A stretch of 21,412 nt of DNA from Clostridia bacterium. Lineage in GTDB: Bacteria; Bacillota; Clostridia; Oscillospirales; CAG-272. The notes under the pieces are model-generated. The model was not told the DNA's origin and made no database searches. It was given only the letters and a program-made list of their open reading frames with translations. The position numbers and the translations under genes are program-made. Where the stretch lies: assembly GCA_900769475.1 (NCBI GenBank), contig CAAGGQ010000138.1:1-21412 (forward strand), written 5' to 3'. This document shows positions 1 to 5,539 of the stretch, piece after piece. Positions within the stretch are counted from its first letter, which is position 1, and the number at the start of each line of letters is the position of its first letter.

Positions 1-8
1 GTGAGTAA

Positions 9-125
9 ATGAAAAATTTGATGTCGTTCTCAAATGGAACGTATGACGGACACGGCGGCAGAGCCGAAGAGCATCGCGCCGAAATGGAAGAGATTGCACG
101 CAAGGTGTACGCAGAAGAGCATTAG
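9..125 (+). pseudogene. small ORF ending at an in-frame TAG; likely N-terminal half of a split gene
   Basis: The ATG at 9 overlaps the TGA (10-12) of an upstream reading frame that enters from outside the window, an ATGA coupling that supports a real start. It encodes 38 residues, beginning MKNLMSFSNG and ending in a charged helical stretch, and stops at TAG 123-125. The next ORF (132-356) continues in exactly the same frame after two codons, and its own ATG lacks a properly spaced ribosome site. The two pieces read together as one 115-residue helical protein with a single amber codon in the middle. Either a nonsense mutation has broken an accessory-element gene, or the TAG is read through, or these are two tiny genes. 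No function is recognised. Confidence 0.5.
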
Positions 126-131
126 AAGGAC

Positions 132-356
132 ATGGAAGAGATCAAAGCAATGATTGAGGAATTGTTGCCCATCGCATACAAACAAGCCATAGAAGATCTT
201 TTAGGCGCTTTGGAGTATGATGTGGAGAGCGTAACCAAGGTTGGCTTTGATGGTTGTCGTGATATCTTTGAAGACAGAAAAGCGCAGAAATTTATCAGCG
301 ATCATATCATGAAGGAAATCACAAAGCAGTTAAACAACAAGCATTTCCGCAAGTGA
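132..356 (+). CDS. hypothetical 74-aa protein; downstream half of the TAG-split gene
   Basis: Seventy-four residues, mostly helical and charged, starting MEEIKAMIEELLPIAYKQ. It is in the same frame as the 38-aa ORF ending at 125. The only purine-rich sequence upstream (AGAAGGA at 124-130) sits one base from the ATG, too close for normal initiation, so independent translation is doubtful; an internal ATG at 150 is an alternative. The middle part (ALEYD, then a VGFDG segment) has the feel of small conserved proteins of Firmicute integrative elements, but I cannot name a family. It is followed by a 15-bp hairpin at 389-435. Confidence 0.5.
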   Translation: MEEIKAMIEELLPIAYKQAIEDLLGALEYDVESVTKVGFDGCRDIFEDRKAQKFISDHIMKEITKQLNNKHFRK

Positions 357-388
357 TCGCCGCCAGTCACCCACAATTGAACAGAAAG

Positions 389-435
389 AGGGCGCAGACT
401 ATCCCACGCGAAAGCAAAAAGATAGTTTGCGCCCT
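389..435. terminator. 15-bp stem-loop between converging genes, possible terminator
   Basis: The arms are 389-403 (AGGGCGCAGACTATC) and 421-435 (GATAGTTTGCGCCCT). They pair over 15 positions with one G-U wobble around a 17-nt loop. Minus-strand transcripts from the repressor gene would meet a short CTCTTTCTG tract after it; on the plus strand the U-run is poor. A second small hairpin (GTTCAG/CTGAAC, 601-618) lies just past the repressor stop. Apart from these hairpins, 357-630 shows no convincing gene. Confidence 0.5.
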
Positions 436-630
436 TACATATTACGTAATACTTTTTCTTTATTTACTGGTATGTGGATTTTTGCCGCGCCGACTTCGCA
501 AAAAGCGAACGCCGCGACTGTTCAAAAAATCAAGTGCTTTGGTGAACACTTTCTGAAACGCCGAAAGCCGCCGAAAAAGTGGCAAAAACACCGCTTTTCT
601 GTTCAGGAAATTCTGAACACCCTTTCGTGG

Positions 631-843
631 TCAGTTGCCCTCTTTGACATATTCCAAAAGGTCGCTGATATCGCAATCAAGCAGTTTGCAAAGCGTTTCA
701 AGGTTATCCCACGCAACGCCCTCTCCCACTCTTAACTTTTGAATGGTTGATTCACTCAACAGTTTTTCCTTGCGCAAAGCGTAGGTTGTGTAGCCCTTTT
801 CTTTGAGGGCTTCCAAAACATTGATTTTATACTGTAATGCCAT
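631..843 (-). CDS. small Cro/CI-type (XRE) helix-turn-helix repressor
   Basis: Seventy residues, essentially only a helix-turn-helix domain. The ATG at 843 is preferred over the one at 861 because AAAGGA lies 9 nt upstream of it. The protein begins MALQYKINVLEALKEKG, followed by the paired helices around YTTYALRKEKLLSESTIQKL and the C-terminal LLDCDISDLLEYV typical of the YozG/HTH_26-like Cro/CI group. It has no effector or dimerisation domain. Its promoter (875-903) faces away from the promoter (953-981) of the 91-aa gene, and both contain copies of one dyad, so autoregulation plus repression of the divergent operon is likely. This would be the element's maintenance/induction switch. The target sites are inferred. 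Confidence 0.85.
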   Translation of the reverse strand: MALQYKINVLEALKEKGYTTYALRKEKLLSESTIQKLRVGEGVAWDNLETLCKLLDCDISDLLEYVKEGN

Positions 844-874
844 AGTCGAAAATCCTTTCATTTATTCAAGCATA

Positions 875-903
875 ATTATATCATAAAATATGCACGAAAT
901 CAA
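875..903 (-). promoter_or_regulatory. promoter of the repressor gene
   Basis: Read on the minus strand: -35 TTGATT (903-898), a 17-nt spacer and -10 TATAAT (880-875), followed by the AAAGGA ribosome site and the ATG at 843. The -35 hexamer lies inside the dyad at 893-908. Confidence 0.75.
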
Positions 904-908
904 GTGTA
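893..908. promoter_or_regulatory. operator copy 1 (CACGAAA-N3-AGTGTA)
   Basis: CACGAAATCAAGTGTA covers the -35 element of the repressor promoter. Thirteen of its 16 positions recur at 962-977, with the three central bases differing. The CAC...GTG ends form an imperfect dyad, as expected for a Cro/CI-type dimer. The site assignment is inference from position and repetition. Confidence 0.55.
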
Positions 909-952
909 CAATTTGCACAAATATATGGGCGGAAGTTCGTGCACATCGCTAA

Positions 953-981
953 TTGACAATACACGAAAAATAGTGTATAAT
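953..981 (+). promoter_or_regulatory. consensus promoter of the 91-aa/SprT/recombinase genes
   Basis: TTGACA (953-958), a 17-nt spacer, TATAAT (976-981): a perfect SigA consensus. The spacer contains operator copy 2, so a bound repressor would block RNA polymerase. Confidence 0.85.
962..977. promoter_or_regulatory. operator copy 2 (CACGAAA-N3-AGTGTA)
   Basis: CACGAAAAATAGTGTA lies between the -35 and -10 of the plus-strand promoter and overlaps the -10. It matches operator copy 1 (893-908) at all outer positions and differs only in the central three. Confidence 0.55.
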
Positions 982-1030
982 ATATATAGTGAATGGGGCA
1001 AGACTCCACACGAAGAAAGGAAAAAAGAAA

Positions 1031-1306
1031 ATGTCAAGAAACGAACTTATTACCGCAATCGAACAACTCAAAGAATGGGAAGCAATTCTCGAAGAGGCGC
1101 AAGCGGAAGCCGAAGCACTTCGCGACAGTATCAAGGCGCAGATGCTTGAAGAGGAAACAGAGGAACTTGAAGTCGGCGCATACATCATCAGATGGACGTC
1201 GGTGCTCTCCAATCGCTTCGATAGTACCGCATTCAAAAAAGAGCACGCTGACCTCTACAAGTCCTTCACCAAGCAGGTTGCAAGCAAGCGATTTTCCATC
1301 GCATAA
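1031..1306 (+). CDS. 91-aa coiled-coil accessory protein of mobile elements
   Basis: The ATG at 1031 was chosen because AGAAAGG ends 10 nt upstream; earlier in-frame codons lack a ribosome site. The N-terminal half (residues about 3-48) is a Glu/Ala-rich helix, probably a coiled coil. The C-terminal half contains an IIRW segment, then SVLSNRFDSTAFK and a final KQVASKRFSIA. That ending (R-x-D-T/S-x-x-x-K ... S/T-x-x-R-x-F) is one I recall from small uncharacterised proteins in Firmicute prophages and integrative elements. The function is unknown. It is the first gene behind the repressed promoter, 125 nt before the SprT-like gene, with two hairpins in the gap. Confidence 0.75.
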   Translation: MSRNELITAIEQLKEWEAILEEAQAEAEALRDSIKAQMLEEETEELEVGAYIIRWTSVLSNRFDSTAFKKEHADLYKSFTKQVASKRFSIA

Positions 1307-1313
1307 AAGAAAA

Positions 1314-1397
1314 GCCCTTTTCCAACGCCGGCAAGCAATATGGAAAAGAGCCTACCCACTCAGTATAAGAGGGCGTGAATATTATAACACGCCCTCT
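1314..1397 (+). other. two tandem stem-loops in the leader of the SprT-like gene
   Basis: Hairpin A pairs 1314-1324 (GCCCTTTTCCA) with 1341-1351 (TGGAAAAGAGC), 11 positions with one mismatch. Hairpin B pairs 1368-1377 (AGAGGGCGTG) with 1388-1397 (CACGCCCTCT), 10 perfect pairs around an AT-only loop. No U-run follows B, so neither is a standard terminator. They may stabilise or separate the mRNA segments, or control translation of the next gene, whose ribosome site (GGAG) lies at 1419-1422. Confidence 0.5.
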
Positions 1398-1431
1398 CCA
1401 AAAAATCAATAGAAAATGGAGAAAAAGTGTT

Positions 1432-2082
1432 ATGAAACAATTGACAAGTTACAACAGAGTCGCAGGATACCTCAACAAGATTTTTGATTTACTCAATGCA
1501 GAGTATTTTGAAAGTGCACTTACAAGACCCACCATCACCATTCAGAGCACGCCGAAAGCGTATGGTCACTTCTCGCTTCGCGAAGACACATGGATTTCAA
1601 AACTTGGCGGCACGCACGAAATCAACGTTGGTGCTGGAACTTTGAGCCGTCCCATAGAGAACATCGTTGCCACCTTGCTTCACGAAATGGTTCACTATTA
1701 CAACTACGTAAACGGCGTTCAAGATTGCAGTCGCAGCAACACCTACCACAACAAACGATTTAAGCAAGCGGCAGAAGAAAGGGGCTTGAGTATCACCCAT
1801 AGCGACAAATATGGATGGTCGCACACAGAGCCGACGGAAGAACTGCTTGACTTTGTGATAGAAAACAATCTGACGGACATTCTGATAAACAGAAACGACG
1901 GCATGGGTTTCTTTACTGGAAAGACTGGAACGCATAGCGGCGGCGGTGAAATCGTCGGCAAGCCGCCAAGAACGTCCAGCACACGCAAGTATGTGTGCCC
2001 TTGTTGCGGAATGAGCGTGAGAGCAACGCGCACAGTCAGAATCGCGTGCATCGACTGCGACAAGCAGATGATTGAAGTGTAG
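1432..2082 (+). CDS. SprT-like zinc metalloprotease-domain protein
   Basis: 216 residues from the ATG at 1432 (GGAG 9 nt upstream). The zinc-protease motif HEMVH is at residues 84-88, with Glu85 as the likely catalytic base and His106 in the YHNKRF segment as the likely third ligand. This is the SprT/Spartan layout, in which the third ligand precedes F-K-x-x-A. A C-terminal zinc ribbon uses C189-x2-C192 and C206-x2-C209. Related proteins (SprT, Spartan) act on proteins crosslinked to DNA or associate with DNA, and SprT-like domains are common in phages and integrative elements. The target here is unknown. It lies between the 91-aa gene and the serine recombinase, probably in one transcript, so a role in element replication, transfer or protection is plausible. 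Confidence 0.85.
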   Translation: MKQLTSYNRVAGYLNKIFDLLNAEYFESALTRPTITIQSTPKAYGHFSLREDTWISKLGGTHEINVGAGTLSRPIENIVATLLHEMVHYYNYVNGVQDCSRSNTYHNKRFKQAAEERGLSITHSDKYGWSHTEPTEELLDFVIENNLTDILINRNDGMGFFTGKTGTHSGGGEIVGKPPRTSSTRKYVCPCCGMSVRATRTVRIACIDCDKQMIEV

Positions 2083-2091
2083 AATTCAAAA

Positions 2092-2118
2092 CGAGGGGGC
2101 GGCAAGCAGCCGCCCTCG
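2092..2118 (+). other. GC-rich intercistronic hairpin
   Basis: CGAGGGGGCGGC (2092-2103) pairs with GCCGCCCTCG (2109-2118) with a two-base bulge around a 5-nt loop. No U-run follows, and the next gene's ribosome site (GAAAGG, 2121-2126) begins three bases later. It is more likely an mRNA processing or stability element, or a modulator of recombinase translation, than a terminator. Confidence 0.5.
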
Positions 2119-2134
2119 CAGAAAGGGATAAACT

Positions 2135-2722
2135 ATGATTTATGGATACGCACGTTGCTCCACCAATGAGAGTAAGCAAGATATTAACCGCCAGTTGCGC
2201 GAGCTTAAAGCAGAAGGAGCGCAAGAGGTCTATTTTGAATATGAGCATGGCGACTCTACCACCAAAGAAAAGCAGTTAGCGCTCTTTGACATCGCGAAGG
2301 AGGGCGACACCGTTATCACCCTTGAAGTGCCGCGACTGGCGCGTAGCACCAAGCAACTTTGCGAGATTATCGAAATCGTCAAGCAGAAGAAACTCAAGCT
2401 CGTCATCGTAGGAAGCGTGACGGTGGACTGCACGCAAGGGCGACTTGACCCCATGTCAAATGCCTTTATCCAGATGTCTGGCGTATTCGCCGAACTGGAA
2501 CTTGGCATGATACGCGAACGCGTAAAATCTGGAATGGCGAATGCTAAAGCCAAGGGAATTCGTTTAGGCAGACCGCCGCTCTCAAAGGACGATATTCCGC
2601 AAGTGTTCTATCGACACTATCCAGCGTACAAGTCTGGTCAGCTTAACGTGTCGGAGCTTGCGAGGGTTTGCGATATGAGCAGAACGACGGTGTATAAGTA
2701 TATAGAAGTTTTGGAGAGATAA
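2135..2722 (+). CDS. serine recombinase (resolvase/invertase class)
   Basis: 195 residues, the usual length of small resolvases and invertases rather than large serine integrases. The N-terminal catalytic domain begins MIYGYARCST with Ser9 as the nucleophile. Arg67 and Arg70 lie in the VPRLARS motif (66-71), which matches the family D-R-L-x-R-S block. The long arm helix carries the FAELELGMIRERV segment (about 115-130), followed by the GRPP linker and a C-terminal helix-turn-helix (about 172-195, SELARVCDMSRTTVYKY). It would catalyse site-specific resolution or inversion through a Ser9-DNA intermediate. GAAAGG sits 8 nt before the ATG. It may resolve multimers, invert a segment, or belong to a nested transposon; no res site was found. 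Confidence 0.93.
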   Translation: MIYGYARCSTNESKQDINRQLRELKAEGAQEVYFEYEHGDSTTKEKQLALFDIAKEGDTVITLEVPRLARSTKQLCEIIEIVKQKKLKLVIVGSVTVDCTQGRLDPMSNAFIQMSGVFAELELGMIRERVKSGMANAKAKGIRLGRPPLSKDDIPQVFYRHYPAYKSGQLNVSELARVCDMSRTTVYKYIEVLER

Positions 2723-2728
2723 AAAGAG

Positions 2729-2756
2729 CCGCCGCATCCAATGTAGGGTGCGGCGG
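2729..2756 (+). terminator. stem-loop terminator after the recombinase
   Basis: CCGCCGCATCC (2729-2739) pairs with GGGTGCGGCGG (2746-2756), 11 bp with one G-U, loop AATGTA, seven bases after the recombinase stop. The following tract (TGCTTATATT) is only moderately U-rich. Confidence 0.65.
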
Positions 2757-2823
2757 TGCTTATATTCAAACCGATATTTCGGTCTACGGTGTGAATTCCT
2801 GCAATATCCTTTTTACGAATCGT

Positions 2824-3762
2824 TTAGTAGTAAAATGCCCCAACCCCATCACATTGCGGACATGTTACATAGTATCCTAAATCGTTTCTAACTTTTCCGC
2901 TTCCGTTGCATTTCATACAAGTATGCCACTCTTCTTGCCATTCAAGCTTTACATTGGGTCCTTCAACAATCAATGCACCTATCATTACAACCAGTCCGAT
3001 AATCATTGCGACTAATAAGACCGTTGCAAAGGATTCAAACGGAAATTTCCACGAATTAAGCCAAATTGCCCCAACGATAACAAATCCCATAGTAATTAGC
3101 TCTACCACCATAAATGCCATACTTGTTGCCGAGGAAATCACAATAGAAATTATAAACAGTATTGCTGAAATTAAATACAATGTTTTAGACTTGTTCCAAG
3201 GCGTATGTTTTTCTTCATTTTTTTCTCTTGTGGAAAAAAAGAATACCAAAAAAATTGCAGTTTCAAATATTAGAGATGACACCACTCCCCATATATTTTC
3301 AAAACCATATAAGAATATTTGCGGAGTGAAGAGTTGATATGCGATGAAGATGAGTCGTACTGATGTGGCGATCTTTGTTATTTTAAGCGGTATATCTTTA
3401 TATAGTGCAAGCACAAAAATAGAGCAAAACGCAATTTCAATAACAACACCTAAAATATATAATATACTAAAAGATTTTATATTCGAAAGGAATAGCGGGC
3501 TGAAGCAGTTACTGATAAAATTGAATATAATGGGGATTAAAAAAACCTCTGTGTGTTGTTTGAAGAATAAAAGAGCGATGCCATAGAGAAGCCCTTTTAC
3601 TATAGGAGTCCAAATGTATTCTATATCTGAACTACCTCGAAGTATTGGAGTTAAAATGTTCAGCATTATGTAAGCATAAAACAATACGACGGAAATTATT
3701 AGAAATTTCTTTGATAATATCAATCTGTTTTTTGGTTTTAATTGTAAACATTTTTCTTTCAT
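2824..3762 (-). CDS. polytopic membrane protein with C-terminal DnaJ-like zinc finger
   Basis: 312 residues from the ATG at 3762, chosen because AAGGAG lies 7-8 nt upstream; the frame stays open further 5' but lacks a ribosome site. After a basic N-terminus (KEKCLQLKPKNR) come roughly eight hydrophobic segments between residues 20 and 265, rich in Ile/Phe/Leu. The last 38 residues form a cytoplasmic-type tail with CMKCNGSG (from Cys282) and CPQCDGVG (from Cys301), the paired CxxCxGxG zinc motifs of DnaJ cysteine-rich domains. I recognise no transporter family. The gene lies behind a structured leader and terminator (3801-3990) and is divergent from the WYL regulator. A membrane sensor or effector under attenuation and WYL control is inferred. 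Its AT-rich composition suggests transfer. Confidence 0.8.
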   Translation of the reverse strand: MKEKCLQLKPKNRLILSKKFLIISVVLFYAYIMLNILTPILRGSSDIEYIWTPIVKGLLYGIALLFFKQHTEVFLIPIIFNFISNCFSPLFLSNIKSFSILYILGVVIEIAFCSIFVLALYKDIPLKITKIATSVRLIFIAYQLFTPQIFLYGFENIWGVVSSLIFETAIFLVFFFSTREKNEEKHTPWNKSKTLYLISAILFIISIVISSATSMAFMVVELITMGFVIVGAIWLNSWKFPFESFATVLLVAMIIGLVVMIGALIVEGPNVKLEWQEEWHTCMKCNGSGKVRNDLGYYVTCPQCDGVGAFYY

Positions 3763-3800
3763 TTTCTTTCTCCTTAAAATGATTTTATTTATCGGTGAAA

Positions 3801-3834
3801 TAAAAAGGTGCGTACAACCGAAGTCATACGCACC
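3801..3834 (-). terminator. UUCG-capped intrinsic terminator upstream of the membrane protein gene
   Basis: Read on the minus strand: GGTGCGTATGAC, TTCG, GTTGTACGCACC (3834-3807), a 12-bp stem including two wobbles and capped by a cUUCGg tetraloop. It is followed by TTTTTA (3806-3801). It lies between the promoter at 3997-4025 and the start codon at 3762, so it either ends a small RNA or acts as an attenuator. Confidence 0.8.
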
Positions 3835-3857
3835 GAAAAACGCAAACTCCAATTGTC

Positions 3858-3990
3858 GCCAAACAAATTGAATCGTAATCTTATGCCATAGAGACAAAGT
3901 GTACGAAAACAGAGCGTACGTTTTTACCAAAAGTAAAAAGGTACACTTAGCCTACTACACAATGCATAAGATTTATTCAATTTGTTTGGC
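3858..3990 (-). ncRNA. highly structured leader or small RNA (about 190 nt with terminator)
   Basis: Two arms, 3990-3964 and 3886-3858, pair over 26 bp with one small internal loop (GCCAAACAAATTGAAT on the 5' side, then AATCTTATGC). A nested stem pairs AAGTGTAC (3897-3904) with GTACACTT (3941-3948), and an inner one pairs TTTTTAC (3921-3927) with GTAAAAA (3933-3939). The promoter at 3997-4025 would start transcription at about 3990, the first base of the stem. The UUCG terminator follows 24 nt after the stem. The order promoter, closed stem, terminator argues for an RNA-level function: a standalone small RNA or an attenuated leader. A MITE with 27-bp inverted ends is the alternative, but no target duplication flanks it. 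No known riboswitch class was recognised. Confidence 0.6.
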
Positions 3991-3996
3991 TCTTTT

Positions 3997-4025
3997 ATTA
4001 TACCACCATTTTTCGCGTTTGTAAA
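3997..4025 (-). promoter_or_regulatory. promoter of the structured RNA/membrane protein
   Basis: Minus strand: -35 TTTACA (4025-4020), a 17-nt spacer ending in TGG (extended -10), and -10 TATAAT (4002-3997). It is divergent from the WYL promoter, with 29 bp between the two -35 boxes. Confidence 0.75.
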
Positions 4026-4054
4026 CCCCAATCGGAGAAAAAGTGGGATTTTGC

Positions 4055-4083
4055 TTGATTTCTACACTTCAAAATGGTATAAT
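4055..4083 (+). promoter_or_regulatory. promoter of the WYL regulator
   Basis: TTGATT (4055-4060), a 17-nt spacer ending in TGG, TATAAT (4078-4083). The -10 region (TGGTATAAT) is identical to that of the divergent promoter. Confidence 0.75.
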
Positions 4084-4106
4084 TATATTTGAAAGGCGGT
4101 GATATT

Positions 4107-5210
4107 ATGGCAGAGATAAGAGGCAGGGGGCGCAAGGGCGACCAGAAGATGAAGCCCTATCTGGTTTACGACTATCTGATGAAGAACTCAGATGAAAACC
4201 ATGTTGTTTCCGCAAACGAAATATGCGGTTATTTGGAAGAGATGGGCATATCCGCAGAACGCCGCTCCATCTACAAAGATATTGAAGAGATAAACAAGGC
4301 AATTCTTCTGATTGATGCCGCCGCAGAAGACGTTTACGAGGCGGAAGCAATGTGCGAGGACGAGGAAGAACGCACCGTTCTTTACGACTCTCACCGCAAG
4401 GGATTTTATGTGAAGCAACGCAAATATGATGCCAGCGACATCCGCTTTCTCGCAGAGAGCGTTTATACGGCACGCTTCATTGATGCCAAGACTTCCAAAC
4501 GACTGATTAGCGTTCTCGGCGCACTTGTCAGCGAGCATGAGCACAAGAATATCACGCACGACGTTTTCTTAACCGACAGAGTCAAGACCGACAACACATC
4601 TGTCTTCAACAACATAAACACCATCACCAGCGCGATGGCGCGTGAGCTTGACGGCGCAAAGCACGTTCCAGAGAAAATCAAGTTCAAATACCTTTATCGC
4701 GACATTCAGAACTATAAGGTCTACACAGAAAGAGGCAATGGCGCAGAATACGTAGTTAGTCCTTTCATGCTCTTGGTCAGCGAAGGTTTTTACTATCTGC
4801 TTGCGTTCGATGATGCCAAACAGAAGATGCGAACCTTTCGCGTTGACAGAATGAAAAACGTAAAATATACTGGCATTCCTCGCGACGGCGAAGCGGAGTT
4901 CAAAAAGATTCGTCTTGAAGATTATGCCCTCTCTCACTTCGGCATGTTTGAGGGAGAGCGAGAGCACATCACCATGCGATTCGCCAGCCATCTTCTCGAT
5001 GCCGTCGTTGACAGATTTGGCACAGATGCCGTCTACAACAAGGTAGATTCCAAGCACTTTAGCGTTACTGTTTCCGTAGCGGTTAGCAAACAGTTTTATG
5101 GTTGGCTTTGCGGCTTTGGGAATATGGTCAAAATTCTATCGCCCTCTCACATCGCCGATGATTATAAGGCACATCTTCAAAAGGTTGCATCGCTCTATGA
5201 TAATGGCTAA
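4107..5210 (+). CDS. WYL-domain transcriptional regulator
   Basis: 367 residues. The ATG at 4107 has AAAGG 10 nt upstream. A basic tail (RGRGRKGDQK) precedes an N-terminal winged helix (about residues 15-65, with SANEICGYLEEMG and RRSIYKDIEEINKA). A helical linker follows, then a WYL domain around residues 190-275 with the YVVSPFMLL, FYYLLAFDD and FRVDRMKNV blocks, and a C-terminal extension (WCX-like). WYL regulators sense small molecules or nucleic acids, and several (BrxR/CapW group) control phage-defence or DNA-damage genes on mobile DNA. Its promoter is divergent from the structured RNA/membrane protein unit, so that unit and its own gene are the likely targets. It has no clear terminator of its own. 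Confidence 0.9.
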   Translation: MAEIRGRGRKGDQKMKPYLVYDYLMKNSDENHVVSANEICGYLEEMGISAERRSIYKDIEEINKAILLIDAAAEDVYEAEAMCEDEEERTVLYDSHRKGFYVKQRKYDASDIRFLAESVYTARFIDAKTSKRLISVLGALVSEHEHKNITHDVFLTDRVKTDNTSVFNNINTITSAMARELDGAKHVPEKIKFKYLYRDIQNYKVYTERGNGAEYVVSPFMLLVSEGFYYLLAFDDAKQKMRTFRVDRMKNVKYTGIPRDGEAEFKKIRLEDYALSHFGMFEGEREHITMRFASHLLDAVVDRFGTDAVYNKVDSKHFSVTVSVAVSKQFYGWLCGFGNMVKILSPSHIADDYKAHLQKVASLYDNG

Positions 5211-5265
5211 CATTTGTTCACGATATTCTGACATCAACCATTTGCTTTACAATAAATGATGAAAG

Positions 5266-5295
5266 TTGTAAAAAAGATGTTAAAAGATGTATAAT
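5266..5295 (+). promoter_or_regulatory. possible upstream tandem promoter
   Basis: TTGTAA (5266-5271), an 18-nt spacer, TATAAT (5290-5295). It contains two direct AAAGATGT repeats that recur, as AAGATGT, in the next promoter. No intact gene follows it. Confidence 0.4.
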
Positions 5296-5310
5296 TCTTG
5301 TAGATACATG

Positions 5311-5339
5311 TTGACATTTTGCTTTTAAGATGTTACAAT
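5311..5339 (+). promoter_or_regulatory. strong promoter facing the orphan fragment
   Basis: TTGACA (5311-5316), a 17-nt spacer, TACAAT (5334-5339). The transcript would begin near a 7-bp hairpin (AGACACA/TGTGTCT, 5353-5370) and then enter the 35-codon remnant. This may be an outward-facing promoter at the element's right end. Confidence 0.6.
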
Positions 5340-5401
5340 GTGCTTATTAAGCAGACACAGTGATGTGTCTCATTCTAATAATATCAAGGCTTTTTTGCTT
5401 C

Positions 5402-5509
5402 AACGGCGGTTTGTCCAAAGAGATGATGGGTCTCATCGGCGCAGGTAACAACCCCATGGTTGGTATGACCGTAGCCGTAGCTGTTGCTATCGAGGAAGCA
5501 AGCAAGTAA
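5402..5509 (+). pseudogene. orphan 3' coding fragment (about 35 codons), possible disrupted host gene
   Basis: The frame encodes NGGLSKEMMGLIGAG, NNPMVGMTVAVAV and AIEEASK before TAA 5507-5509. It has the composition and smooth Gly/Val/Ala pattern of a genuine folded C-terminus and uses host-like codons. It has no start codon with a ribosome site, and the frame closes upstream at about 5377. The likeliest reading is the 3' end of a host gene cut by insertion of the element on its left; decay of a duplicated gene is an alternative. I cannot name the family. Confidence 0.45.
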
Positions 5510-5539
5510 TCCTTGATTTATAAGGCCTTTTAATGCTTC

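Larger units (their letters stand above)
1..5390. mobile_element. right part of an integrated mobile element (left end outside window)
   Basis: The stretch holds a serine recombinase, a SprT-like protease, a Cro/CI-type repressor with divergent operator-bearing promoters, and several small unknown ORFs. This gene mix is typical of integrative or mobilisable elements and prophage remnants. Codon choice and base composition are visibly more AT-rich than in the host genes after about 5700. The right limit is placed just before an orphan coding fragment (5402-5509) and the first host-type intergenic repeat (5540). No direct-repeat attachment site could be identified because the left end is missing. 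The limit is approximate and the element type (ICE, IME, prophage remnant) is undetermined. Confidence 0.5.

Noticed and set aside
427..735. 102-codon plus-strand ORF
   Set aside because: It overlaps the repressor gene antisense, has no ribosome site, and its composition looks like translated non-coding DNA.
3763..3930. 56-codon N-terminal extension of the membrane protein (TTG start)
   Set aside because: It would be translated from within the stem-loop and terminator, with no ribosome site; AAGGAG before the ATG at 3762 is decisive.
3858..3990. MITE interpretation of the inverted repeat
   Set aside because: There is no flanking direct duplication and no second copy in the window, and the promoter and terminator fit the RNA explanation better; kept only as an alternative.
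3858..3990. Retron or 6S RNA
   Set aside because: There is no reverse transcriptase nearby, and no sequence motif of either class could be recognised.
1..5390. Genome or element with TAG recoded as an amino acid
   Set aside because: The SprT-like gene and mutY end at TAG at natural protein ends, so TAG acts as a stop here.
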